This document shows, one piece after another, positions 1 through 7,537 of a stretch of 64,000 nt of DNA. The DNA is taken from positions 1 to 64,000 of the forward strand of contig VHBB01000006.1 in assembly GCA_016872155.1 (NCBI GenBank). Reading direction: 5' to 3'. How positions within the stretch are numbered: position 1 is the stretch's first letter; every line of letters starts with the position of its first letter. Under the pieces are notes generated by a model that was not told the DNA's origin, ran no database searches, and saw only the letters and a list, made by a program, of their open reading frames with translations. The translations under genes were made by a program, and so were the position numbers. The stretch comes from Sphingomonadales bacterium. GTDB taxonomy: Bacteria; Bacteroidota; Bacteroidia; Chitinophagales; Chitinophagaceae.

Positions 1-1
1 C

Positions 2-40
2 ACCGATATCGATTTGACCTGGGTGACCAAAGTTCAATAA
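2..40 (+). other. possible 3' end of a gene cut by the window edge
   Basis: The plus-strand frame starting at base 2 reads twelve codons ending in a TAA at 38-40, with the tail DIDLTWVTKVQ. Its alternating polar and hydrophobic residues would suit a terminal beta strand. Nothing else supports it, and the piece is too short to assign. It may be chance. Confidence 0.22.
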
Positions 41-126
41 AGTGAACTCATATTTCTTGCTGTGAGATTCTTTTAATTAAAACTTTGTTGTACCAACCTA
101 AATTAACAGAAAAATGCCCCTTTGGC

Positions 127-264
127 CTAATTCTTGCAAATTTTTTTAGCAGGATCATAAGCTTCAAACATCTGATTCAAACTGGCAGGTAATGCAATTT
201 AATCTAAAAAATCCAGCAAATGATCCATGAGGAAGTTAGATAATTGTCCTATCCCCGGTACTGT
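127..264 (-). repeat. two degenerate copies of a C-terminal tail, in tandem
   Basis: On the minus strand, 199-264 reads a tail ending GQLSNFLMDHLLDFLD and a stop. It resembles the tail ending at 1016 (GRLANSLLDDLLDFTD) at 13 of 21 positions. In the same frame, 127-192 reads a second stretch ending YDPAKKICKN and a stop, which shares the AKK element seen just upstream of the 1016 copy. Neither stretch has a start codon or a full domain, so these look like gene-end debris downstream of hepT. The protein family they come from was not recognised. The rest of 1-325 is AT-rich and shows nothing else. Confidence 0.45.
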
Positions 265-325
265 TATTTTATAAAATAATATTAAAGGCCCTGGATGTTG
301 ATCTGGGGCTTTTCTATTTTGTTGA

Positions 326-661
326 TTAATCGCCAAGTAATGCGTGTACTTCTTTCTGTAGGACTGGAATGTGTTTTATGACAATTCCCCAAATTATCTC
401 ATCGGAGACTGCGTCATATCCATGTATGATTCTGTTTCGGGTGTCTACAATTTTTCTAGAATTAGAAATATTGGTCTCAGGATCTTTTGTCAAAATTCTG
501 CTTAATGCTTCGCCAATTATCTCAAAATTTCGAATGACTGCATCGATGGTTTTTGAGTCTTTCAAAAACTCTTCAAAATTCATGGAGCTTGTGTACTGCA
601 AGATTTTATTGCAACTTTCTAAAATGTCGTTGATAAGGAGCGCAGGGTCCCTTTTAGACAT
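326..661 (-). CDS. hepT: HepT-like ribonuclease toxin (DUF86)
   Basis: This is a 111-residue protein of the HepT family, the HEPN-fold ribonuclease toxin that MntA-type nucleotidyltransferases neutralise by adding AMP to a tyrosine. The family hallmark RX4HXY is present as R75-NRII-H80-G-Y82, so both the catalytic pair and the AMPylated tyrosine are intact. I start at the ATG at 661 (MSKRD), because this start overlaps the 3' end of the upstream mntA frame by 8 bases, the usual arrangement; a longer frame opens at 727 but runs into mntA. The partner gene carries a premature stop. An intact toxin with a damaged antitoxin implies read-through or re-initiation in mntA, a silent hepT, or an antitoxin supplied elsewhere. 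The product assignment is firm. Whether it is active is not known. Confidence 0.85.
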   Translation of the reverse strand: MSKRDPALLINDILESCNKILQYTSSMNFEEFLKDSKTIDAVIRNFEIIGEALSRILTKDPETNISNSRKIVDTRNRIIHGYDAVSDEIIWGIVIKHIPVLQKEVHALLGD

Positions 662-950
662 AAACAATCTCTTTTTCGGTTGCTGTATAGTATTGTGGCT
701 TGATCCCGTTTCGAGATACAAGGTCAACTTTAGTTTGCATTTTCTGTTCTAAAAAATCTGCCAAATCGATAAAAGAAACGCCGATGGGTTGGTTGAAATC
801 TACAATTAAATCGATATCACTTTTCGAAGTAAAATCAGCCCTGACGGCAGATCCAAAAATACCAATGGATTAGACATGATACGACCTTTCAAGCTCAGGC
901 TTGAGCATGGCGAGCTTGGATTTTATGGTTGCCAAATCTTTCATTGTCAT
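654..950 (-). pseudogene. mntA: MntA-like nucleotidyltransferase antitoxin, interrupted by an in-frame stop
   Basis: Reading from the ATG at 950, the frame runs 98 codons to the TAA at 654-656 but has a TAA at codon 27 (870-872), so it is absent from an ordinary ORF list. Beyond the stop, the minimal nucleotidyltransferase signature GSX10DXD is perfect (G33, S34, D45, D47). The context around the stop (YHV-stop-SIGIFGS) suggests that a lysine AAA became TAA. No second lesion is visible, so the mutation is recent, is suppressed, or is a sequence error. Internal initiation at the ATT codons 29 or 31 would still keep the catalytic motif. The gene overlaps hepT by 8 bases as expected of a two-gene toxin-antitoxin operon. 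Confidence 0.82.
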
Positions 951-1015
951 TAAAGATAATAAATATGACCGCAGCAGTCAACGCCCACACATTTACAATC
1001 GTAAAATGTTAAATA

Positions 1016-1129
1016 TCAATCTGTAAAATCCAGTAAATCATCCAAGAGGGAGTTGGCTAATCGCCCTATCTCCTGCACTGTTTTTTTAGCAGTATGAAAA
1101 TCCCTTCTTAGCGCAATGGGACTCCACAT
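1016..1129 (-). other. small ORF or tail remnant (37 codons) below the GNAT gene
   Basis: It starts at an ATG at 1129, 5 bases after the GNAT stop codon, and ends at a TGA at 1016-1018. The product would be 37 residues ending in GRLANSLLDDLLDFTD. The last 21 residues match a degenerate stretch at 199-264. It could be a tiny gene co-transcribed with the acetyltransferase, but the sharing of only the tail with other debris makes a fragment of a longer, lost gene more likely. The family was not recognised. Confidence 0.4.
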
Positions 1130-1134
1130 GTATT

Positions 1135-1632
1135 CTATCTATTTTCTAACGGGAGTAACATCCAAATGGAGCAAGTAGGATGTCCTGAGTCGCCCAATGA
1201 ATGCGGCAGCATTGTAAACCCCAATCTTGTATAGAAATCAACAGCGGTCGAGAATTGTGGCATGCTTTCTAAATAAAGGTTTACATAGCCCAGTTCTTTT
1301 GCCGATGAAATACAAGTGTTCATCAACTGCTTGCCAATTTGCCTGCCCCTTGCCGGAGAGCCTATATAAAATTTTACGAGTTCGGCCGTACCAGTGGGTA
1401 AGCCAGTAGTTGGGTATACGCCACAACAACCTACAACTATTGTATCCCATTCGGCAACCCACAGCACCGCATCGGGGTGTTCGAACAGATCAAAGAGATG
1501 GTCGGTTGTTGGATCGGAGTACACCGTTCCTTCTTTGGGGGCCTGGTGCTCGTCAAACGTTACGCGAATAATAGAAGCAAGAAGAGGTTCATCACTTTTA
1601 TTTACTCTTCTAATCGTTAAGGCAGGGTCCAT
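1135..1632 (-). CDS. GNAT-family N-acetyltransferase
   Basis: A 165-residue, single-domain GNAT protein. The acetyl-CoA pyrophosphate loop is visible in motif A around residues 85-104 (LVKFYIG, then RGRQIGK), and the C-terminal half carries the usual helix and strand of motif B (YLES, then FYTRLGF at about 133-139). The family transfers acetyl from acetyl-CoA to an amine. The substrate here cannot be read from the sequence; candidates include amino acids, polyamines and antibiotics. It is a lone gene within the accessory start of the window, flanked by the repeated tail fragments. Confidence 0.8.
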   Translation of the reverse strand: MDPALTIRRVNKSDEPLLASIIRVTFDEHQAPKEGTVYSDPTTDHLFDLFEHPDAVLWVAEWDTIVVGCCGVYPTTGLPTGTAELVKFYIGSPARGRQIGKQLMNTCISSAKELGYVNLYLESMPQFSTAVDFYTRLGFTMLPHSLGDSGHPTCSIWMLLPLENR

Positions 1633-1825
1633 ACGGTGTGGTAGTAGAGGTAAAGTTCGTTTAAAATCGGCTATGTGTACTAAGCGCTAATTCATTAATT
1701 TTCAAACTGTAAAAGAGCTTAAGCATTTATGTAGGCAAAGTAGGGGATTGATAAAAGAGGGTGTGTGAGCTAAATAGACTAACTTTCTACAGGCGGATGG
1801 TCAATCTGTTACTAACATATACGTT

Positions 1826-2734
1826 GTGGGCACACTACTAAAAAAGATAACAGAGGCAGGGCAGGCGGTCCTTCTGTCTGCGGCTTCCAAGAAACGAAGT
1901 GAGCGTTTTGTGCTCGGTTTTGCCATAGCCAGCTACCTGGTTCATCTTTTTCTTATTGTGCTCGCCAACCAGGGTGTTATTGTAACGGCCTCTAAATTTT
2001 TAAGCAATCCTATTTCCGCCATCTACACACCTTTTTCATTTATTCTGGTTTACGAAGTATATCTCTTGCTTTTTTATTTACCTAAATCTACTTCTTTTTA
2101 TATCGGTAAGCAATATGAGATCATCACTCTAATCGTCATCCGAAGAATATTTAAAGATCTGGGCAATCTTGAACTCAGCTCTACTTGGTTTCAAAACGAA
2201 AATGACCTACAGTTTACGTATGATGTAGTAACCTCGCTTGTGCTTTTCTTTCTGATCTATCTGTTTTATCATAAGATCTTGCGACGCGCTTCTGGTTCGC
2301 AGCGCGAAGGGGTAACAGGTGTTCCCGATCAACTTTCTCAATTTGTATTTTTGAAAAAGGGAATAGCATTGCTGCTGGTGCCCGTATTGATTGGCTTGGC
2401 TGCTTACTCATTTATTGGTTGGGTCTTGCAATTGCTCAACGACCAGGCCACGGGTCTAACAGCCCTGTCGAATATCAATAGTATTTTTTTCGATGAATTC
2501 TTTACGATCCTGATCGTTGTGGATGTGTTGATCTTATTAACCTCTTTTTTTCATTCTGACCGCTTTCATACCATTATTCGTAATTCGGGCTTCGTACTCT
2601 CTACGATCTTACTAAAGATTTCTTTTTCTGTTTCGGGCATCTTGAACAATGTGCTGATTATAGCCGCCGTACTCTTTGGGCTCTTGGTATTGCTCATTCA
2701 CCAGCAATTCGAAAACGACGCAAAGCGAAACTAA
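1826..2734 (+). CDS. polytopic membrane protein of unknown function
   Basis: A 302-residue protein that I do not recognise. It starts at a GTG (1826); no ATG or clear ribosome binding site lies close by, so the start is uncertain. Hydrophobic segments at roughly residues 28-48, 60-85, 133-147, 178-205, 230-248 and 260-293 suggest six or seven membrane helices. A charged stretch (about 90-130) sits between the second and third, and basic residues flank several segments. There is no signal peptide, no catalytic motif and no transporter signature. It stands alone, converging on the DinB-like gene. Being conserved elsewhere would be the only argument that it is more than an orphan. Confidence 0.65.
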   Translation: MGTLLKKITEAGQAVLLSAASKKRSERFVLGFAIASYLVHLFLIVLANQGVIVTASKFLSNPISAIYTPFSFILVYEVYLLLFYLPKSTSFYIGKQYEIITLIVIRRIFKDLGNLELSSTWFQNENDLQFTYDVVTSLVLFFLIYLFYHKILRRASGSQREGVTGVPDQLSQFVFLKKGIALLLVPVLIGLAAYSFIGWVLQLLNDQATGLTALSNINSIFFDEFFTILIVVDVLILLTSFFHSDRFHTIIRNSGFVLSTILLKISFSVSGILNNVLIIAAVLFGLLVLLIHQQFENDAKRN

Positions 2735-2746
2735 TCTTGTACGAAT

Positions 2747-2760
2747 GCCCTTGAGAGGGC
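2747..2760. terminator. possible shared hairpin between convergent genes
   Basis: GCCCT-tgag-AGGGC forms a five-pair GC-rich stem in the 25-base gap between the converging membrane protein and DinB-like genes. It lacks a T-run on either side, so an intrinsic terminator is possible but weak. Confidence 0.3.
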
Positions 2761-3272
2761 TAGGGCAAGTAGCGATCGCTAATGATATTCATATGATGAA
2801 GCGCGTGCCCATAAATAATAAAGCAAAGGGCATTGGCACTAATCGTTGATCCATTAGCGATTCCCCGCTTGGCCAGCTCTGGCGTTGAAAGCTGCGCAAT
2901 AAAATGATCGGTACTTTCTCGAAGCAGTAGCCACTCTTCGATCAATGACTGCAGGGTTCGGTGATGGGCCGGGGCTTGATCGGCAAAGGCATTTTCGTCA
3001 AAGCCTGGCAAAGGTTGCCTATCGCCCCGAACGATCCACAGCAAACGATAAACGAAAACTCGTTCTACATCTAGCAGGTGTTGAAGTACTTGTTTCAGGG
3101 TCCATTTACCTTCGGCATAGGCATATGATGCTTTTGAAGGCGGTAGGGTAGAAAAGAAAATTTTAAAAGGTGTCTTGTACCGGGTAGGCAAATGAGGGGC
3201 CTCTGATGCTTCGGTTAACTCGATATAGTGATAATAGAATGGGTCACATTCATTGGGTAAGGGTCTGCTCAT
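2760..3272 (-). CDS. DinB-like metal-binding four-helix protein
   Basis: A 170-residue DinB superfamily protein. Members are four-helix bundles with a three-histidine metal site; many are of unknown function or act as thiol-dependent transferases. The expected histidines are in place: H65 in the LQHLLDVE helix, and H156 and H160 in the last helix (GHALHHMN). Tryptophan 57 in the GKWTLKQ element and the WLLLRESTD helix fit the family. The protein is cytoplasmic, with no signal peptide. It is a single gene, so context does not narrow its role. Confidence 0.8.
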   Translation of the reverse strand: MSRPLPNECDPFYYHYIELTEASEAPHLPTRYKTPFKIFFSTLPPSKASYAYAEGKWTLKQVLQHLLDVERVFVYRLLWIVRGDRQPLPGFDENAFADQAPAHHRTLQSLIEEWLLLRESTDHFIAQLSTPELAKRGIANGSTISANALCFIIYGHALHHMNIISDRYLP

Positions 3273-3375
3273 AGCTATAAAAGTACAGCCGAAGTAAATA
3301 AATGATTCAAGTTGCTCGAAAATCCTCTATTTTACGGTCGGCAATAACGCCAACCCGGCATTAACTAAGCGCAAC

Positions 3376-4572
3376 TTGAAACACATCAGAAAGAATCTCA
3401 CATTTTGGGTGCTGCTGGCCATTGCGGCAGGTATTATTTTGGGCCATTTTTCGCCCGCTACCGCCATTGCCATGCAACCCTTGGGCAAATACTTTATAGA
3501 GGTCGTAAAATTGTTTATCAACCCCATTATTGTGGTAACGATCATTACGGGTATCTGCGGAATGGAAAGCATGAAAAAAGTAGGCCGAATCGGAGGCAAG
3601 GCGTTGCTCTATTTCGAGGTGGTCACAACACTGGCCCTGGTTATTGGTATTGCCGTTGCTTATGTGGTAAAGCCCGGTGCCGGTATCGATACGTCGGGAG
3701 TTAGCGTAGCCGATGTATCAAAATACCAAAACGGTAGCGCCGTTTCTATGTTGTCTTTTTTTAGGGAAAATAGCACCATTCAGTTTTTGCTGGGTTCCAT
3801 ACTAGCGGGACTACTACTCAGTCGCTCTGCTCATAAGGCCACCGTTCTGGCTAAGATTCAGTGGGCTGCGAACTATATTTTTAAGGCGCTGGGATGGGTT
3901 ATGAAACTCTCCCCCATCGGGGCCTTTGGTGGAATGGCTTTTACCATTGGCAAATACGGACTGGCGGCGTTGCTCCCCTTGGGTAAGTTGATGCTTTGCG
4001 TGTATATCACCATGTTCTTGTTTATTATTTTTGTTTTAGGGGCGGTGTTGCGCTACTATAAGGTCAGTATCTGGAAATTTCTTCGCTACCTGCGAGATGA
4101 GTTGCTGATCGTGCTAGGTACCTCTTCTTCAGAAGCGGCCTTGCCGGCCCTTATGACCAAGCTAGAAGATATGGGCTGTCACCGCTCCGTGGTGGGGCTT
4201 GTAGTACCCACGGGTTATTCCTTTAATCTCGATGGCACCTCTATTTACCTATCAATGACCATTATTTTTTTAGCACAGGTCTTTAATGTGCATCTTTCTT
4301 GGGAACAGATCATCACCATCATTGGAGTGTTGATGGTCACTTCTAAGGGAGCTGCAGGGGTTACTGGCAGCGGGTTCATTATTCTGGCCTCCACACTGGC
4401 CGCTGTCAAAGTAATACCGGTGCAAGGACTGGCACTTTTACTCGGCGTGGACCGCTTTATGTCCGAGGCCCGTGCCATCACCAACTTTATTGGTAATGGG
4501 GTTGCCACCGTTTTTCTCTCTAATCAAGAGTCACTTTTCGATCGTTCAAAGGCGCAAGAGCGGCTCCAGTAG
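3376..4572 (+). CDS. dicarboxylate/amino acid:cation symporter (DAACS family)
   Basis: A 398-residue inner-membrane symporter of the GltP/DctA family, which imports glutamate, aspartate or C4-dicarboxylates with protons or sodium. Signatures in order: the serine-rich hairpin TSSSE at 249-253, NLDGT at 284-288 (NMDGT in the archetype), TSKGAAGVTGSG at 322-333 for the second hairpin, and the binding residues D359, R366 and N370 in the last helix. The start is a TTG at 3376; the MKHIRKN beginning leads straight into helix 1, as in the ATG-started paralogue at 17166. The last 27 bases overlap the end of the convergent SGNH hydrolase gene. The exact substrate cannot be decided. Confidence 0.88.
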   Translation: MKHIRKNLTFWVLLAIAAGIILGHFSPATAIAMQPLGKYFIEVVKLFINPIIVVTIITGICGMESMKKVGRIGGKALLYFEVVTTLALVIGIAVAYVVKPGAGIDTSGVSVADVSKYQNGSAVSMLSFFRENSTIQFLLGSILAGLLLSRSAHKATVLAKIQWAANYIFKALGWVMKLSPIGAFGGMAFTIGKYGLAALLPLGKLMLCVYITMFLFIIFVLGAVLRYYKVSIWKFLRYLRDELLIVLGTSSSEAALPALMTKLEDMGCHRSVVGLVVPTGYSFNLDGTSIYLSMTIIFLAQVFNVHLSWEQIITIIGVLMVTSKGAAGVTGSGFIILASTLAAVKVIPVQGLALLLGVDRFMSEARAITNFIGNGVATVFLSNQESLFDRSKAQERLQ

Positions 4573-5199
4573 GGGTTGCCACAGGGCGTAACCTTTTTTA
4601 TTCATATGCAGGCTATCGGCGGTAAAGATCTCGGGTCGTATGGTACCATCAGCGCTAAGCATTGCACTGTACACATCTAAAAAAGCGGTGTTAGACTGCT
4701 GGGCTAAAAAGGATCTTATATTGCGATTTCCTTCTTGCATAGCGGGCAAATACTTTCTTCTGCTTGGGCTTGGTTTCATCGACAAGTAGACAATGGGAGT
4801 TTTAGGCAGCTTTTCTCTTATCATTAAAAAAAGCGTAGTAAAGCGCGCCACTACCGTGTCGGCCGTTACCTGGTCACTGCCGGCCAGATCGTTCTCACCA
4901 CAGTAGATCACAATTTGTTTGGGTTTGTACCGAAAGATCACTTCGTTGGCGTACAAGACCAGATGCGTTAGCGAAGATCCACCAAAGGCTCTGTTAAGAA
5001 TAGTTCGACCCGGAAAATAATCTTGCACATCTTTCCAATAGGTAAAAGAAGAACTGCCAATAAATAAAATGGGATGTATGGGAGGGGTCTGTAGAGAATC
5101 AGATTTGCTAAATTGCCTGACCTCATTGATAAAGGGTTGCGCTTCTGCTGTATAGCCGATAAAAAGCGCGAGAAATAAAAAACCTATTGGCCGCATCAT
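4546..5199 (-). CDS. secreted SGNH/GDSL-type hydrolase
   Basis: A 217-residue protein with a signal peptide (about residues 1-20, ending AEA-Q), so it acts in the periplasm or outside. The four SGNH blocks are visible: IGSSSF with S50 as the likely nucleophile, NRAFGGSS with the oxyanion glycine near 74, GEND with N103, and DSLH with D195 and H198 completing the triad. Relatives are esterases or lipases, often deacetylating sugars or cleaving acyl chains. Its gene lies 10 bases after a T9SS cargo remnant on the same strand, and its 3' end overlaps the DAACS gene by 27 bases. The substrate is unknown. Confidence 0.82.
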   Translation of the reverse strand: MMRPIGFLFLALFIGYTAEAQPFINEVRQFSKSDSLQTPPIHPILFIGSSSFTYWKDVQDYFPGRTILNRAFGGSSLTHLVLYANEVIFRYKPKQIVIYCGENDLAGSDQVTADTVVARFTTLFLMIREKLPKTPIVYLSMKPSPSRRKYLPAMQEGNRNIRSFLAQQSNTAFLDVYSAMLSADGTIRPEIFTADSLHMNKKGYALWQPLLEPLLRL

Positions 5200-5209
5200 T
5201 CGTTGCTTA

Positions 5210-5575
5210 TTACCTGATTATTACTTTTCTAGTTGCCAGTTTGTTACCCAAGGCAATCACCAGGTTGTCGCTGGCGTCTTTGCAGATGCTGTAAACAGCT
5301 GTCGAAGATCCCGAAGGTTGATTGTCGACCAACATGCCATCTGGCCCCAGCAGTTTAGTGCCATCAACATCGAGCAATTGCGCCCGCATATCATAGTTGC
5401 CTCCATTGGCATGATAAAAAGCCACCCAAGTCTTACCCGTGCTGGTAATGACCGTCTGCAGGTCTGCCACCGGCAGGGTGGAGACCTCTAAATTGACCGA
5501 GGTGTTAGGATTCCATTGCGCCAATAGGGGCTGGCAGAGTAGTAGAGAGGCGGCAAGAAGTCGGATTTGTTTCAT
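5210..5575 (-). pseudogene. internally deleted T9SS cargo: exported N-terminus joined to a sorting-domain tail
   Basis: The frame is open for 121 residues. A clear signal peptide (about 1-20, ending LLAQ) precedes about 85 residues of beta-rich sequence of the kind that begins large exported repeat proteins (WVAFYHANGGNYDMRAQLLD). The last dozen residues, LGNKLATRKVIIR, look like the end of a T9SS type A C-terminal sorting domain, which normally ends with a basic VxI strand. About 60-70 residues of that domain, and any central region, are missing. I infer an in-frame internal deletion. It could still be secreted through Sec, but a sorting signal this short should not reach the T9SS. It is followed 10 bases later by the SGNH hydrolase. 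Confidence 0.6.
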
Positions 5576-5694
5576 CGGGCAGGTATTGGGTTCCAGTTAA
5601 GGGCGTTTAACAATTTAAGTCAATTGTTTATAAGTTGGCATGTATTGAAAGGGGTTTACTCAAAAAAAGAGATTAAGTGTTTGTTCTTATTAAT

Positions 5695-5711
5695 GAATTT
5701 AGAATAAATTC
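5695..5711. promoter_or_regulatory. perfect inverted repeat upstream of the T9SS cargo pseudogene
   Basis: GAATTTA-gaa-TAAATTC is a perfect 7-3-7 palindrome about 80 bases before the start of the cargo pseudogene. A further GAATTTA half-site lies at 5734-5740. The inner 13 bases, ATTTAGAATAAAT, recur at 48743-48755 between glnN and purL. It may be an operator for a dimeric regulator, but AT-richness weakens the case. Confidence 0.35.
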
Positions 5712-5788
5712 TATATCTTTATAGTATTAGTTAGAATTTATTCGGCGCAGTTGGTCAGTTTTCTTTTTTATTAATATTCAAGACGCTC

Positions 5789-7332
5789 ATGAGTGGTTTT
5801 ACTAGGGCTTCTACTTGCCTCCTGTTAGTATTCTTTGTAGAACTAATTTGCACTGGGGTTTTTGCTCAATGCCTGGTGATCGAAAGCAGAAATAATGGAA
5901 ATGGACAAAGTACGGACTGTTATTCTGTTTGGGATAATCCCAATCGCGCACCGGGGTATACTGTCAAGACGGGTGACTTCAAGTTTAGTACTTCGGGAAC
6001 CAGCCTTAGAACGCTTAGGGTTCTCAGAAATGGCCTTCTTATACAAGAGGGTAGTCAGCTTTTAAATGGAAATACAGCAATTTGGTTCGGTGGTTTTAAT
6101 GGAGATGTAAATAAGCAGAGGCTTTGTTTTTATGGGCAAAAAAGCAGCGCGCCTATTCCTCCTGCTGCCAATTATACTTTTTATTTCGAAACCTCCTCGG
6201 GTACTGCCCTTGCTCCTTGCTCTTACATAGTAACTGATGGAAATGGTGGAGGTGCTGGTACCTCGAATTTCAACCCAGGCACAATCTCTGGAGATCAGAC
6301 ATTATGTTCGGGTACCACCCCCTCGACAATTACTGGTGCAACTACTCAAAACTGTACTGGAACAGTTACTTATCAATGGCAAGTTTCAACGCTTACGTCT
6401 ACAGATGGGTACGTGAACGCACCGGGGGCATCTACTGGTCAAAATTATTCACCCGGAACATTTTGACTCAAACTACTTATTTTCAAAGGTTGGCTACTTG
6501 CTCAGGCGATGGCGTAACTGCAAATTCAAATTTTATAACAGTAACCGTCACCTCCGCCGGTACCATCAGTCCCTCTGCCGGGTATAGTTGGAATGCATCG
6601 ACTACTTCTCCCACCTTTACGGTTACGGGTGCCACCTCTGGTGGAACAGGCACTTGGTCAAGTTCGGACCCTGCTGTTGCCACCATTGGCTCTTCTTCTG
6701 GCATTGTATCTGGTGTTGCAGCGGGTACCACCACAATAACATATTCTTTATTTGCCGGAGGTATAACCTGTACTACCACTTGAGCAATTACTATTACAAA
6801 CAATAACGGTGTACTCCCCGTTACCTGGAAGTCTGTCGTTGCCGAAAAGCTAAGTGGTAGGGTCTTGGTGCGATGGACAACGGCAACAGAGCTAAATACT
6901 CGTGATTTTGAGGTACAGTTTAGTACGAATGCAATCGATTGGCAACCTATCGGTAAGGTTCCTGCGGCCGGTAAAAGCGAATCACCTAAAGACTATAGTC
7001 TAATTCACCAAACTCCCCAAAAAGGCGGCATCAATAATTTTTATCGGATCCTTCAAAGTGATCTGGACGGGAAAGCCAGCTTCAGTAAGATCGTCAGCAT
7101 TATTATGGACGCTCCGGGTCCTGAGGTAATGGTATTCCCAAATCCTGCTAGTCATACTATCACTTTATTTGTAGCCGAATCTCAATTGCTCCGTCTCGTT
7201 ACCACTTCGGGGGCCACCGTATGGCAAGCAAACTTGCCGGGTGGACGCCATCAAATTCCGGTAAGTCATTTGGCTAAAGGAGTTTACCTCTTGCTTACCA
7301 ACAAAGGGCCACAGCGCATCATTATTCAATAA
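5789..7332 (+). pseudogene. T9SS type A surface protein, broken by a frameshift and a nonsense codon
   Basis: Conceptually about 514 codons. Part one (5789-6466) holds a signal peptide (ending VFAQ), an N-terminal beta domain and a cysteine-bearing Ig-like stretch (residues about 165-225). A T-run near 6460 shifts the frame, since the neighbouring frame continues directly with TQTTYFQRLATCSG. A BIG2-like Ig domain follows (STSPTFTVTG through TGTWSSSDPAVATIG), ended by a TGA at 6781-6783. The same frame continues uninterrupted from 6784 into a typical type A sorting domain (VFPNPASHTITL, ending QRIIIQ) and stops at 7330-7332. A sorting domain kept intact behind two lesions indicates recent decay or sequence error. 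A palindrome lies upstream. Confidence 0.85.
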
Positions 7333-7379
7333 TAATAGAGAACTTAATTAGTAGCGGACATGAAAAATGGAACAACTAA

Positions 7380-7508
7380 AAGGAGTGGGTCACTCCATCA
7401 GTTACCGAGTTGAAGCCCGATCTAATAAAACAACAAGAAAGCGAGGTGCTATACTATTTGCTCAACTCCGAAGATGGCTTAAAACTTCTTAGCGGGGCTG
7501 CCTCATAG
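7380..7508 (+). other. possible remnant of a small peptide gene
   Basis: In the 205-base gap between the cargo pseudogene and the aminotransferase, one frame reads 42 residues beginning KEWVTPSVTELKPDL and ending LKLLSGAAS before a TAG. It has no in-frame ATG; a TAA precedes it. An ATG at 7367 in another frame (MEQLK) would join it if two bases were restored near 7380. The composition looks protein-like. The KEWxxP beginning recalls leader peptides of some peptide natural products, but no maturation genes are nearby. This is speculative. Confidence 0.2.
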
Positions 7509-7537
7509 CTACTTCTTTATTAGGTCATCTGCGTTCT

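Noticed and set aside
7367-7492. 41-codon basic peptide frame (MEQLK...)
   Set aside because: It is open, but the competing frame at 7380 looks more protein-like; neither has other support, so only the latter is noted.
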